NCBI RefSeq assembly: GCF_014117265.1
Contig: NZ_CP059833.1
Coordinates: forward strand, 2,139,069 to 2,203,068
Direction of reading: 5' to 3'
Source: Corynebacterium hindlerae
GTDB lineage: Bacteria; Actinomycetota; Actinomycetes; Mycobacteriales; Mycobacteriaceae
DNA length: 64,000 bases
Shown here: one piece after another, positions 53,385 to 62,823 of the stretch
Layout: every line of letters starts with the position of its first letter
Numbering within the stretch: the first letter of the stretch is position 1
Program-made: the position numbers and the translations under genes
The notes under the pieces: generated by a model
What the model was told of the DNA's origin: nothing
The model's input: only the letters and a program-made list of their open reading frames with translations
Databases searched by the model: none

Positions 53385-54671
53385 TTAGAACAAGCCAGCG
53401 TTGGTCTCGCCGAAGTCATCAGTGGTGTGTTCGCGGGAGTCAACGTTTGCGTCGTTGTTCACGGAGTTGTCACCTTCGACGCGGGCGGTCTGGGTGATCA
53501 CGATGTTGTTCTTCAAACGGCCGAGCTTGGTGAGGCCGTCGCCGAAGTGCAGTGTGGCAATGATCTGGTCATCGCCCTTTTCGACGGGGTTAGACAGCGT
53601 GATCTCGAAGGAACGGACAGACTTTGCGCGGTCAAACCCGAGGTCACGGATGTGCGCGCCGTTCTTGCCATAGCCGGTGATGACGCGGTCAACCTCTTCA
53701 GGGCCTTCAGCCGTGTAGATATCAACGCGGAAGGTAGTGACACCATTTTCGTTGAAGTAGCGCTTGTCACCAACGTTCTTAGCCTTGACCGCCACGACAC
53801 CAGCGTAGCCAGGAGCCTTTGCAGAAGAGACGGTGAAGTGTGGCTGCAAATCGAGGTTCGTGTTGATTTCCTCGTCCACTGGAACCACGCCCGTCAAGTC
53901 AGTGATCTCTTCTGGAGTTGGATCAGCTGCGTCGACAGTCTCATTGGTTTCTGGATCCACAGGAGCAGTAGCGTGCTCGTCTGCCAGGTCAGATGGGGTG
54001 ATGTCCGGGTGTGCACCGGCCAACGTGTCGTAGGTGCGAACCTGGACTTCGTTCTTGACCGGGGTGATAGCAACCCAAGGAGTCGGGTTGGACCAGGTGC
54101 CGTCCAGCTTGCAGTACTGCTGCGTGCCGGAGAAAGTCACAGTGCGGAAGCCGTAGGTGGCTTCGCCGGTGGAACCGGCTGGAACCTTGTAAGGGCCGAT
54201 CTTTTGGCCGACCTGCCAGGACAGTTCGTAGGACGCGGAAAGGCCGATTTTCTGAGCAAATGAGGCTGCGATACCGAAGGACGCACCCTTCTGAGAGTAA
54301 CCCGCGTTTGCGTTGACACTGCTGGTCTGGTCGCCCTGGACATTGAGCTTGATGGCCTGGGTCTTAGAAAGGCTTTGCTCCAAGTTGATGTCATCTTGGG
54401 TGTGGTTGGTGGTGGACACGGTTCCCGCAGGAGTGAAGGAGTCGGTGACCTTGTAGGCGACCGTGCGGTAGTCTTCCCAGGCGTTGCACACTGGGTGAGG
54501 GTTCTGAATGTTTGGCTTGATGGAGTCAGAGCCGTGGAGGGTGTGGATGAGTGGGAGCTGTGGATTCAGCTTTGGGGTCTCTGGGTAGGTGTCAACGGTG
54601 GTTGCTGCGTGTGCTGGGGACACGGTCAGGCCGATGGCCAACAGTCCGGCAGCGAGAGCGGAGAGCCTCAC
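53385..54671 (-). CDS. Secreted protein with a Ser/Thr-alternating, possible beta-pore-forming region
   Basis: 428 residues, GTG start with AAAGGAA site. Signal peptide cut near AHAA. Residues about 78-185 show long alternation of small polar and hydrophobic residues (SLSKTQAIKLNVQGDQTSSV, FGIAASFAQKIGLSASYELS) and end in a Cys-containing strand, as in aerolysin-type toxins and some Streptomyces secreted proteins. The C-terminal half (about 200-428) looks like a separate beta-sandwich ending in NAGLF. Function not known; the pore-forming idea is inference from pattern only. Confidence 0.6.
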   Translation of the reverse strand: MRLSALAAGLLAIGLTVSPAHAATTVDTYPETPKLNPQLPLIHTLHGSDSIKPNIQNPHPVCNAWEDYRTVAYKVTDSFTPAGTVSTTNHTQDDINLEQSLSKTQAIKLNVQGDQTSSVNANAGYSQKGASFGIAASFAQKIGLSASYELSWQVGQKIGPYKVPAGSTGEATYGFRTVTFSGTQQYCKLDGTWSNPTPWVAITPVKNEVQVRTYDTLAGAHPDITPSDLADEHATAPVDPETNETVDAADPTPEEITDLTGVVPVDEEINTNLDLQPHFTVSSAKAPGYAGVVAVKAKNVGDKRYFNENGVTTFRVDIYTAEGPEEVDRVITGYGKNGAHIRDLGFDRAKSVRSFEITLSNPVEKGDDQIIATLHFGDGLTKLGRLKNNIVITQTARVEGDNSVNNDANVDSREHTTDDFGETNAGLF

Positions 54672-55410
54672 GGGTGGTTCCTTTCAGAAAAATTAGTTTG
54701 ATGTGATCGAGTTATAGGATCCGCGTAGAGAAACCTTAAAAGCAAGTAAGACATGTTGACTTGGTCACAAAATAAGTAACCAATGTTAATGGATGCAAGA
54801 TTTGTTACTTAAGCAAATGGTTAACGGTTTACCTGCAGTTTACCGAGTGGTGGACATTGTTCAATGTGGATGCCTGTTGGGTTTTCAATAGTTGCTAGAT
54901 TGTTATAGTTTTAGGTGAGAAATAATTCGCAGGGAGAAAAAGCCCCCAATGTGGGGGTAGCTTTAGGGTGAGGAGCTTAAGCGGTTTGTGGTGGGGGAAA
55001 CGGTGTTAGTGGCCTCTGCTCAGGTATTTTTGCAACGCGCGTCGGGTGGAGAATGTTTAACGCTCCGAGTGTCGCTGTCAAATAAAGTTGATGTAAATGA
55101 AGCTTTAAATTGTAGCTGCAAAAAAGTTCTCATCCCTGTGTCTCGTGCCTGGTTCAGACTCATAGCGTCGAGCATTTCCCAGGGGCGGGATTAACTTTCA
55201 TAGTCAAGCGCCGCCGTTAATGCAGGAGATCGGTTCGGTGTGTCACAATAGGAACCACGTACTCTAGTTCGCTCTCTATCCAGGGATTCGCTGAACGGAT
55301 ACGATTCAGGCTTTTCAATGTAAAACATGCGCGTGACCTGCGCGGCGGCGGACCTTATCTGGGTGCCAGCGCCCGGGAAGCGTGGCTTAAATTAAACATA
55401 GGAGTTGACC
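54672..55410. other. 740-bp gap between the secreted protein gene and rne
   Basis: It holds the promoter of the secreted protein gene (minus -10 candidate TATAAC near 54711-54716), a pair AAGTAAC (54774-54780) / GTTACTT (54804-54810), a minus-strand terminator hairpin CCCCC aatgt GGGGG with TTTTT at 54937-54964, and the long leader of rne on the plus strand. A 68-codon plus-strand frame at 54988 looks spurious. A small RNA may be encoded on the minus strand (see findings). Confidence 0.5.
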
Positions 55411-58167
55411 GTGGTAAACGGTGCTGCAGAAATTGATAGAACGCAATTAGGTGAGAAAACCCGGGTGCATGTGCTGGCTAAGGCGTTGGGAATTACGTCC
55501 AAGGAGCTGGTGGCCGAGCTGAGTGCAGTGGGGATTAAGAAGGTCGCACAATCGTCGCTGTCGCGCGCAGAAGCCGAGCAAGTGCTGGATGCACTGGCAG
55601 CCGCTAAGGAACCCCAAAAAGAGGATCCTAAAAAAGAGAAGCCGAAGCGTCGTGCCAAGCGGGTAGCGAAGAAGGGGCAGGACGATCCTGCAGATGACGC
55701 GTTGCGTCGTCGCGTGGAAAAGAACGTGGCTAATGAGATTAGCCAGATCGAGGAGAAGGTTGAGCGAGAGCTGGCCGCCCTCGAGGTGGAGCCTGAGGAG
55801 GAGCTGCTGGCTGATGTGGAGCCTGCGATCACCCCGGCTCCGGAGAATGTCTTTATCGCTCCGATTTTCAAGGCTCCTGAGCCCGTCGTTGAGGCTCAAC
55901 CAATTGATGATGAAGAAGTAAGTGCACCGAAGCGTCGTGGACGTCGTGGCAAAGGCCGTGGCCGTGGTGCGGAGGAAACCCCAGCGGTTGTGGAGGAGGT
56001 CCCTGAGGAGCCGGTTGGTATCAAGGGGTCCACGCGTTTGGAGGCGCAGCGGCGTCGGCGGACGGAGCGTCGTGAAGAAGGCCGCAAGAAGCGCCACATC
56101 GTGTCCGAGGCGGAGTTCTTGGCACGGCGTGAGTCGGTTGAGCGCGTGATGGTGGTCCGTGAGAAGGAGCGCGAAGACGGCCTGGGGCGCGTCACACAGG
56201 TAGGTGTGTTGGAGGACTCCATGCTGGTGGAGCACTTCGTTACCTCCGAGACGCAGACCACCATGGTGGGCAACATCTACCTTGGTCGGGTGCAGAACGT
56301 GCTGCCGTCCATGGAGGCTGCCTTCATTGACATCGGTAAGGGGCGCAACGGTGTGCTCTACGCTGGCGAGGTTGATTGGCGCAGCGCGGGCCTAGGCGGG
56401 CGGTCCCGCAAGATTGAGCAGGCGCTGAAGTCGGGCGACCAGGTATTGGTGCAGGTCACCAAGGACCCGGTGGGGCATAAGGGGGCACGCTTAACGACGC
56501 AAATTTCCCTAGCGGGACGCTTCCTCGTCTACGTCCCTGGTGGCCGTTCCGCGGGTATCTCCCGTAAGCTGCCTGAGCCGGAGCGCAAGCGTCTGAAGGA
56601 AATCCTCAAGGAGATCATCCCTGGTGATGGTGGTGCAATCATCCGTACCGCCGCTGAGGGAGTCCACGAGCGGGAGATCAGCGCGGATGTGAACCGCCTG
56701 CACTCCTTGTGGGAGCAGATTCAGGACCGCACCAAGGAAGAGAAAGCTTCCCGGGGCGCTAAGCCAGTGACCATGTATGAAGAGCCAGACATGCTGGTCA
56801 AAGTGGTCCGCGACCTGTTCAACGAGGACTTTGACAAGCTTGTCGTTGACGGCGATCGCCCTTGGAACACGGTGCACGCCTACGTCAACTCCGTGGCTCC
56901 TGACCTGGCGGAACGGTTGGAAAAGTACGAATCCTACGACCACGGTGGCGTGGACGCCTTCGAGTTCTACCGCATCGATGAACAGATCCATAAGGCGCTG
57001 GCTCGCAAGGTCTGGTTGCCATCCGGTGGCACCCTGGTGATCGATCGCACCGAAGCGATGACTGTCATTGACGTCAACACCGGCAAGTTCACCGGCGCTG
57101 GTGGCAACTTGGAAGAAACCGTCACCAAAAACAACCTGGAAGCCGCCGAAGAAATCGTGCGTCAAATGCGCCTGCGTGACATGGGCGGCATGATCGTCAT
57201 TGACTTCATTGACATGGTCCTTCCCGAAAACCAGGATCTGGTCCTTAGGCGCCTGACCGAAGCCCTGGGACGGGATCGTACTCGCCATCAGGTGTCCGAA
57301 GTGACCTCGCTGGGCCTGGTTCAGGTGACCCGAAAGAAGCTCGGTACGGGCCTGTTGGAGACCTTCTCCACCGAGTGTCAGTGCTGCCAAGGCCGAGGCA
57401 TTATCCTGCACACCGACCCGATCGAGCAGGAAGAAGACCGTCCAATCTACGGCAAGGCTGCTGCGAAGGCCGCTGAGAAGCGCCGGGAGCACAAGCCACA
57501 AGAGCACCCAACTATCAAGGCGATGCTCAAGACCACGGAGGACAACGAGGAACAAGAATCTCCAAGTATCGAAGAGCTGGCAGCTGCTGTTGTGGCAGTA
57601 GAAGAGCCAGAAAAGCCAGCGAAGCGTCGCCGCGGCCGCCGCGGGAAGAACACTGCCAGCGAGAAAAACATTGCTGAGATTGAGCAGATCGCTTCCGAAG
57701 CCGTCGCGACCGCCGAAGACGCCGATCCGGAAGAGCCCTCCGGCAAGGATTTCCAGCCAGCGAAAACGTACGAGGAAGCACTCGAGGAATACAACGCCTC
57801 CCCGCGTCGTCGTCGCGCCACTCGAGGCAACTCCAAGTCAGATGTGCCTCCACGTAAAGCTGACTTCGAGAAGCCGGAACCTGAGAAAGAAGTTGCTGAG
57901 ACAACCGAAGTGACGGAAATTGCGCCGCCACGCCGGGGCCGACGTCGCGCCGTGAAGAAACTCGCCACCCCAGATCAGCCTCAGGAAGAGGTGAATGAGA
58001 AGAAGGGCGTCGATAAGCCTGCTGCGTCCGCCCCGCGCCGGGGCCGACGTCGCGCCGTGAAGAAACTCTCGGAGGCGCAGAACCCAGCGCAGCCGGAACC
58101 TCAAAAGTCGCAAGAGCCACAACAATCACGTGGAAAGCGACGTGCGGTACGGCGTAACCGGGGCTAG
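55411..58167 (+). CDS. rne: Ribonuclease E/G with an IF2_N-like N-terminal domain
   Basis: 918 residues from the GTG at 55411 (TTG at 55405 is closer to the AGGAG and less likely). Residues about 12-60 form an IF2_N-like module (VHVLAKALGITSKELVAELS); an acidic and basic linker follows; S1 domain about 280-370; catalytic VIDVNTGKFTG (Asp554) and IVIDFIDM (around 597); zinc-link CQCC near 656; a C-terminal Arg-rich, disordered tail with repeats RRGRRRAVKK. It starts mRNA decay and rRNA/tRNA processing. Here the catalytic core is at the middle, as in actinobacteria. Confidence 0.94.
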   Translation: MVNGAAEIDRTQLGEKTRVHVLAKALGITSKELVAELSAVGIKKVAQSSLSRAEAEQVLDALAAAKEPQKEDPKKEKPKRRAKRVAKKGQDDPADDALRRRVEKNVANEISQIEEKVERELAALEVEPEEELLADVEPAITPAPENVFIAPIFKAPEPVVEAQPIDDEEVSAPKRRGRRGKGRGRGAEETPAVVEEVPEEPVGIKGSTRLEAQRRRRTERREEGRKKRHIVSEAEFLARRESVERVMVVREKEREDGLGRVTQVGVLEDSMLVEHFVTSETQTTMVGNIYLGRVQNVLPSMEAAFIDIGKGRNGVLYAGEVDWRSAGLGGRSRKIEQALKSGDQVLVQVTKDPVGHKGARLTTQISLAGRFLVYVPGGRSAGISRKLPEPERKRLKEILKEIIPGDGGAIIRTAAEGVHEREISADVNRLHSLWEQIQDRTKEEKASRGAKPVTMYEEPDMLVKVVRDLFNEDFDKLVVDGDRPWNTVHAYVNSVAPDLAERLEKYESYDHGGVDAFEFYRIDEQIHKALARKVWLPSGGTLVIDRTEAMTVIDVNTGKFTGAGGNLEETVTKNNLEAAEEIVRQMRLRDMGGMIVIDFIDMVLPENQDLVLRRLTEALGRDRTRHQVSEVTSLGLVQVTRKKLGTGLLETFSTECQCCQGRGIILHTDPIEQEEDRPIYGKAAAKAAEKRREHKPQEHPTIKAMLKTTEDNEEQESPSIEELAAAVVAVEEPEKPAKRRRGRRGKNTASEKNIAEIEQIASEAVATAEDADPEEPSGKDFQPAKTYEEALEEYNASPRRRRATRGNSKSDVPPRKADFEKPEPEKEVAETTEVTEIAPPRRGRRRAVKKLATPDQPQEEVNEKKGVDKPAASAPRRGRRRAVKKLSEAQNPAQPEPQKSQEPQQSRGKRRAVRRNRG

Positions 58168-58209
58168 CGAGCACGCGGTTTGTATTTTTAGGCGTTTACC
58201 GGGTAGTCT

Positions 58210-58238
58210 TTGACAGTCGCTGTTTACAGGCTGATAAC
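58210..58238 (+). promoter_or_regulatory. Promoter of rplU-rpmA-obg
   Basis: TTGACA, 17-bp spacer, GATAAC, with a predicted start about 80 bp before rplU. A dyad GTTTACAG/CTGTAAAC (58222-58229 and 58243-58250) spans the spacer and start site. Confidence 0.6.
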
Positions 58239-58272
58239 GCTGCTGTAAACGCAAAGAAAATCATTTGTCCAA

Positions 58273-58295
58273 TCGGGTGCTCCGCAAGCGCCCGA
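58273..58295 (+). promoter_or_regulatory. Hairpin in the rplU leader
   Basis: TCGGGTGC tccgcaa GCGCCCGA forms an 8-bp stem (one G-U) in the leader, 31 bp before the rplU start. It could be a ribosomal protein leader (L21 autoregulation) but resemblance to a known class was not established. Confidence 0.4.
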
Positions 58296-58326
58296 GCCGA
58301 GTTCTAGATAAAGGGGTAGCCCTCCT

Positions 58327-58632
58327 ATGTATGCGATCGTCAAGACCGGCGGCAAGCAGTACAAGGTTGCCGAAGGTGACCTCGTCAAGGTCGAGAAGAT
58401 CGAGGGTGAGCCAGGTTCGTCCGTGGCTCTCACCCCGGTTCTGCTCGTCGATGGCGCAACTGTTACCACCGATGCTGAAAAGCTTTCCAAGGTCAGCGTT
58501 TCCGCTGAGATCGTCGAGCACACCAAGGGCCCGAAGATCAAGATTCTGAAGTACAAGAACAAGACCGGTTACAAGACGCGTCAGGGCCACCGTCAGCCAC
58601 TGACCGTCGTCAAGGTAACTGGGATCAAGTAA
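58327..58632 (+). CDS. rplU: 50S ribosomal protein L21
   Basis: 101 residues. [17 protein letters not shown] and [13 protein letters not shown] are L21 hallmarks. It binds 23S rRNA with L20. First gene of rplU-rpmA-obg. Confidence 0.97.
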   Translation: MYAIVKTGGKQYKVAEGDLVKVEKIEGEPGSSVALTPVLLVDGATVTTDAEKLSKVSVSAEIVEHTKGPKIKILKYKNKTGYKTRQGHRQPLTVVKVTGIK

Positions 58633-58673
58633 GCCGGCAGGCTTTCTAGCTTTCCTGAAGGAGGGAAAACCAA

Positions 58674-58937
58674 ATGGCACATAAGAAGGGTGCATCCTCG
58701 ACCTCTAACGGTCGCGATTCCGAGGCAAAGCGCCTTGGCGTAAAGCGCTTCGGTGGTCAGCAGGTCAAGGCCGGCGAGATCCTCATCCGTCAGCGCGGAA
58801 CCAAGTTCCACCCAGGCGAGAACGTTGGCCGTGGCGGCGACGACTCCCTGTTCGCTCTCAAGGCTGGCGCTGTCCAGTTCTCCACCAAGCGCAACCGTCG
58901 CATGGTGAACATCGTCCCAGCCGAGGCTGAGGCGTAA
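58674..58937 (+). CDS. rpmA: 50S ribosomal protein L27
   Basis: 87 residues. [15 protein letters not shown] begins without a cleavable pre-sequence, as outside Firmicutes; its N-terminus reaches the peptidyl transferase centre. Strong ribosome site GAAGGAGG. Confidence 0.97.
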   Translation: MAHKKGASSTSNGRDSEAKRLGVKRFGGQQVKAGEILIRQRGTKFHPGENVGRGGDDSLFALKAGAVQFSTKRNRRMVNIVPAEAEA

Positions 58938-58955
58938 CATACAGCTGTAACGCGC

Positions 58956-58991
58956 AAACCCGCACCATCCAGGAAACTGGGGTGCGGGTTT
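58956..58991 (+). terminator. Intrinsic terminator of rplU-rpmA
   Basis: AAACCCGCACC pairs with GGTGCGGGTTT, 14-base loop, then CGTTTTCC. Confidence 0.82.
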
Positions 58992-59016
58992 CGTTTTCCA
59001 GCAGGTGAGGGCGCAG

Positions 59017-59072
59017 ATTTAGCGTACGGATGGGACGTTTCAGGCCTGGAAAATCCCATCGGTACGCTAAAT
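59017..59072. repeat. 56-bp near-perfect palindrome between rpmA and obg
   Basis: ATTTAGCGTACGGATGGGA (59017-59035) pairs with TCCCATCGGTACGCTAAAT (59054-59072), one mismatch, and the loop itself contains AGGCCT dyad symmetry. There is no U-run. Confidence 0.7.
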
Positions 59073-59171
59073 TTCCGCAGGCCCTATATGATTAACCGAA
59101 TCCCTCCGGCACCTAGAATGGTGCATACTGGGCGTCGATAAGCGCCTGCATTTTAACCAGAAGGAAGTTCC

Positions 59172-60683
59172 ATGAACCGTTTCGTTGACCGCGTGGTCCT
59201 CCATTTGATGGCCGGTGACGGCGGAAATGGTTGTGCGTCGATTCACCGTGAAAAATTCAAGCCTCTCGGCGGTCCGGACGGTGGCAATGGCGGACACGGC
59301 GGAGACATCATCTTGGAAGCTAGCCCGCAGGTCCACACGCTGCTGGATTTGCACTACCGTCCGCATATCAAGGCGCAGCGTGGCGCAAACGGTGCGGGTG
59401 ATCACCGCAATGGTGCTCGGGGCGAAGATCTTGTTTTGGAAGTTCCGGCCGGCACAGTAGTAATGAACGACAAGGGTGAGGTCATGGCAGACCTCACTGC
59501 CCACGGTATGCGCTACATCGCTGCGGAAGGCGGGCACGGTGGCTTGGGTAACGCATCGTTGGCGAGCCGCGCCCGCAAAGCCCCTGGTTTCGCGTTGAAG
59601 GGCGAGCCAGGTGAGCAACACGACGTCATCCTGGAGCTGAAATCCATGGCTGACGTCGGCTTGCTGGGGTTTCCGTCCGCAGGTAAATCATCGCTGATCT
59701 CTGTGCTGTCGGCGGCTAAGCCGAAGATCGGTGACTACCCATTTACGACGCTGCAGCCAAATCTAGGTGTAGTGGAAGTGGGGCATGAAACGTTCACCAT
59801 CGCGGACGTTCCCGGCCTTATTCCGGGCGCCAGCGAGGGCAAGGGCTTGGGGCTCGATTTCCTCCGCCACATTGAACGCACCGCCGTGCTCGCGCACATC
59901 GTTGACACCGCGACGATGGATCCGGGCCGCGATCCGATCTCCGACATTGAGGCCTTGGAGAACGAACTTGCCCTGTATGAGTCCGCGCTGTCCCACGACG
60001 TGGGGCTTGGGGATCTGAAAGACCGGCCGCGCATCGTGGTGCTGAACAAGACTGACGTCCCTGAGGCACTGGAGCTCGCCGAATTCCTCAAGGAAGACAT
60101 CGAGGAAAAGTTCGGCTGGCCAGTGTTCATTATTTCCGCTGCAGCGCACCAGGGGCTTGAGCCACTGAAATACAAGCTGCTTGAGATCGTGCAACAGCAT
60201 CGCAAAGCAAACCCGAAGGCCAAGGCAGAGGTGCGCACGATCATCCGCCCGCAGGCCGTGGATGCCGTTTCCAACAAACAAGGGTTCGTTGTGGAAAAGG
60301 ACCCCGAGTTCGAAGGTGCCTTCATCGTGCGCGGCACCAAGCCAGAGCGGTGGATCCGCCAAACCGACTTCGAGAACGACGAAGCCATCGGTTACCTTGC
60401 CGACCGCCTCGCCCGCGCCGGTGTGGAAGAAGCCCTGTTCAAGGCAGGTGCCGTGGAGGGTGCACAGGTCACCATCGGCGATGTCACCTTCGAGTGGGAA
60501 CCGATGACGGCAGCGGGCGCCGATTCCCTCATGACCGGCCGTGGCACCGACATCCGCCTGGAGCGCACAACCCGCGCCTCCGCTGCGGAGCGTAAGCGTG
60601 CGTCCCAGGCCCGCCGTGGCCTCATCGACGAATTCGACTATGGCGATGGGGAAGTGGCCGACCGGGATCGTTGGCAGGGTTAA
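59172..60683 (+). CDS. obgE: Obg GTPase
   Basis: 503 residues. The glycine-rich Obg fold (residues 1-158) precedes the G domain with GFPSAGKSS (G1), DVPGLI (G3) and NKTD (G4), then an OCT C-terminal domain and a basic tail. It assists 50S assembly and links growth to (p)ppGpp. Gene directly upstream of the proline genes. Confidence 0.96.
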   Translation: MNRFVDRVVLHLMAGDGGNGCASIHREKFKPLGGPDGGNGGHGGDIILEASPQVHTLLDLHYRPHIKAQRGANGAGDHRNGARGEDLVLEVPAGTVVMNDKGEVMADLTAHGMRYIAAEGGHGGLGNASLASRARKAPGFALKGEPGEQHDVILELKSMADVGLLGFPSAGKSSLISVLSAAKPKIGDYPFTTLQPNLGVVEVGHETFTIADVPGLIPGASEGKGLGLDFLRHIERTAVLAHIVDTATMDPGRDPISDIEALENELALYESALSHDVGLGDLKDRPRIVVLNKTDVPEALELAEFLKEDIEEKFGWPVFIISAAAHQGLEPLKYKLLEIVQQHRKANPKAKAEVRTIIRPQAVDAVSNKQGFVVEKDPEFEGAFIVRGTKPERWIRQTDFENDEAIGYLADRLARAGVEEALFKAGAVEGAQVTIGDVTFEWEPMTAAGADSLMTGRGTDIRLERTTRASAAERKRASQARRGLIDEFDYGDGEVADRDRWQG

Positions 60684-60694
60684 ACTAATTCCTT

Positions 60695-61903
60695 ATGTAC
60701 GAACAGTCCTTGCCGGTCGGTCCTTATCGCGACAATGTCTCCGCCGAATTCCCAATCGTGGAATCGGTGGCGGGCCCGGCCTTTGGACATGAATCTGAGC
60801 TGCGGAAACGGATCGCCACCGCCCGCAAAGTTGTGGTGAAGATCGGGTCGTCGTCGTTGACTGGCCCGGATTTCACGGTGGATGTAGCGAAGATCGACCG
60901 GATCGTGGATGCGTTGCAGGCCCGGATGTCCCGTAACTCGGACATCATCGTGGTCAGCTCCGGCGCGATCGCTGCGGGCATGGGACCGTTGGGGCTGGTG
61001 CAGCGCCCCACTGATCTGGCGACCCGGCAGGCCGCCGCGGCTGTCGGCCAGGTGTACTTGGCCCACCAGTGGGGACTCAGCTTCGCCCGGTACGGGCGCT
61101 CCATCGGTCAGGTGCTGCTCACGGCAGCGGACGCAGGTCAGCGTGACCGGGCCCGCAATGCACAGAACACCATTGATCGGCTGCGCCAGCTGCGTAGCGT
61201 CCCCATTATCAATGAAAATGACACCGTGGCAACGACCGAAGCCCGCTTCGGTGACAATGACCGTCTCTCCGCTATCGTCGCGAACCTGGTCCGAGCTGAC
61301 GCCCTGGTGCTGCTCAGCGACGTCGACGGCCTGTATGACAAGAACCCTGTGGACCCCACCGCCCGTTTCATCTCTGAGGTCCGTGATGGCAACGACCTCA
61401 AGGGCGTCATCGCCGGATCGGGTGGCGTTGTGGGGACCGGAGGCATGGCCACCAAGGTATCAGCTGCGCGACTGGCGTCACGTGGCGGCATTCCGGTGCT
61501 GCTCACCAGCGCCGAAAACATTGGTCCGGCGCTGGATAAGGCTGATGTGGGTACGGTGTTCCACCCGAAGGAAAACAGCCTGAATGCCTGGAAATTCTGG
61601 GCGCTCTACGCTGCGGACACTGCGGGCACCTTGAAGCTGGATGCGGGCGCGGTGCGAGCGGTCACCTCCGGTGGCACGTCTTTGCTGGCGGTGGGCATCA
61701 CAGAGATCGAGGGCGATTTCCACTCGGGTGAGATCGTGGACATCATCGGTCCCGAAGGCGAAATTATCGGCCGCGGTGAAGTCGCATATGATTCCCGCAC
61801 CCTAAAACCGATGTTGGGCAAACATTCGCATGAGCTGCCGGAAGGCATGCATCGGCCGGTGGTACACGCGGATTACCTGTCCAACTACGCCACCCGCGCG
61901 TAG
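60695..61903 (+). CDS. proB: Glutamate 5-kinase
   Basis: 402 residues. [12 protein letters not shown] and [14 protein letters not shown] are family signatures; a PUA domain closes the C-terminus. It phosphorylates glutamate at the start of proline synthesis and is inhibited by proline. The N-terminus is about 35 residues longer than usual; GTG codons at 60758 and 60767 are alternative starts. Obg stop lies 11 bases upstream. Confidence 0.93.
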   Translation: MYEQSLPVGPYRDNVSAEFPIVESVAGPAFGHESELRKRIATARKVVVKIGSSSLTGPDFTVDVAKIDRIVDALQARMSRNSDIIVVSSGAIAAGMGPLGLVQRPTDLATRQAAAAVGQVYLAHQWGLSFARYGRSIGQVLLTAADAGQRDRARNAQNTIDRLRQLRSVPIINENDTVATTEARFGDNDRLSAIVANLVRADALVLLSDVDGLYDKNPVDPTARFISEVRDGNDLKGVIAGSGGVVGTGGMATKVSAARLASRGGIPVLLTSAENIGPALDKADVGTVFHPKENSLNAWKFWALYAADTAGTLKLDAGAVRAVTSGGTSLLAVGITEIEGDFHSGEIVDIIGPEGEIIGRGEVAYDSRTLKPMLGKHSHELPEGMHRPVVHADYLSNYATRA

Positions 61904-61913
61904 GGTGGGGGCC

Positions 61914-62807
61914 ATGAAATTTGCGATTACTCCAATGCCATGGCCCAACCTCATTGACCTACTGAACGAGCACGGTTTTACCCAAACCGAATTGGAAGAT
62001 GCCGACTTCCTGGTGTTCAACGGTTCCCCGAAGCAGTTCCCCCAGCTGCCGGACAACATTAAATGGGTGCAGTTGTGCCTGGCTGGGATCGACGGATTCG
62101 AAAAAGCCGGGGTGGTTGATCCAGCGAAGCGCTGGGCCAGTGCTCGCGGCGTGTTCGGGCGAACCGTCGCGGAGTCGGCAGTGGCGTTGCTCCTGGCGCA
62201 GCTGCACGCGCATAAGAAGGTCTCTTCGTGGGAGGACCGGCCCGAGCTGGAGGAGACCACCGGGTGGTTGCACGACAAGACCGTGGCGATCATTGGGGCA
62301 GGTGGCATTGGTCGCGACCTGATCCCGATGCTTAAAGGTTTTGGCTGCCACATTATCGCGGTGAACAATTCTGGTCGCCCGGTGGAAGGGGCAGATGAAA
62401 CGGTAGCTGGTGCGGATGGTGTGTGGCCGCGCGCCGATTACTTCATTCTCGCAGCTCCGCTGACAGATGCGACATACCGCATGGTGAACGCGGACACGTT
62501 GGCGCAGATGCCGGCGCACGCCGTGGTGGTCAACGTGGGGCGCGGTCCGTTGGTGGATACGGAGGCGCTCACCGCCGCGCTTGCCGACGGCCAGATCGCT
62601 GGCGCCGCGTTAGACGTCACCGATCCAGAACCCCTGCCCGCTGACCACCCGCTGTGGGGCATGCCCAATGTTGTGATCACCCCACACGTGGCCAACACCT
62701 CGGAGCGGATTCAGACGCTGATGGCACCGGCGACGCTGGCTAATGCAAAGGCCTTCGCAGCGGGGGAGGATATGCCCACGGAATTGATCCCTGGTCGCGG
62801 ATACTGA
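61914..62807 (+). CDS. D-isomer-specific 2-hydroxyacid dehydrogenase family protein
   Basis: 297 residues from the ATG at 61914. NAD motif [13 protein letters not shown] and the catalytic region [22 protein letters not shown] with His in VITPHVAN. It lies between proB and proA and overlaps nothing, as in other Corynebacterium. Substrate unknown; a link to proline synthesis is not implied by chemistry. Confidence 0.87.
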   Translation: MKFAITPMPWPNLIDLLNEHGFTQTELEDADFLVFNGSPKQFPQLPDNIKWVQLCLAGIDGFEKAGVVDPAKRWASARGVFGRTVAESAVALLLAQLHAHKKVSSWEDRPELEETTGWLHDKTVAIIGAGGIGRDLIPMLKGFGCHIIAVNNSGRPVEGADETVAGADGVWPRADYFILAAPLTDATYRMVNADTLAQMPAHAVVVNVGRGPLVDTEALTAALADGQIAGAALDVTDPEPLPADHPLWGMPNVVITPHVANTSERIQTLMAPATLANAKAFAAGEDMPTELIPGRGY

Positions 62808-62823
62808 GATAAACTGTTCCACC

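Noticed and set aside
53196..54263. Plus-strand frame opposite the secreted protein gene
   Set aside because: The minus strand has a signal peptide, ribosome site and terminator; the plus frame has none.
54988..55194. 68-codon plus-strand frame before rne
   Set aside because: Weak start, no similarity, and it overlaps a likely leader region.
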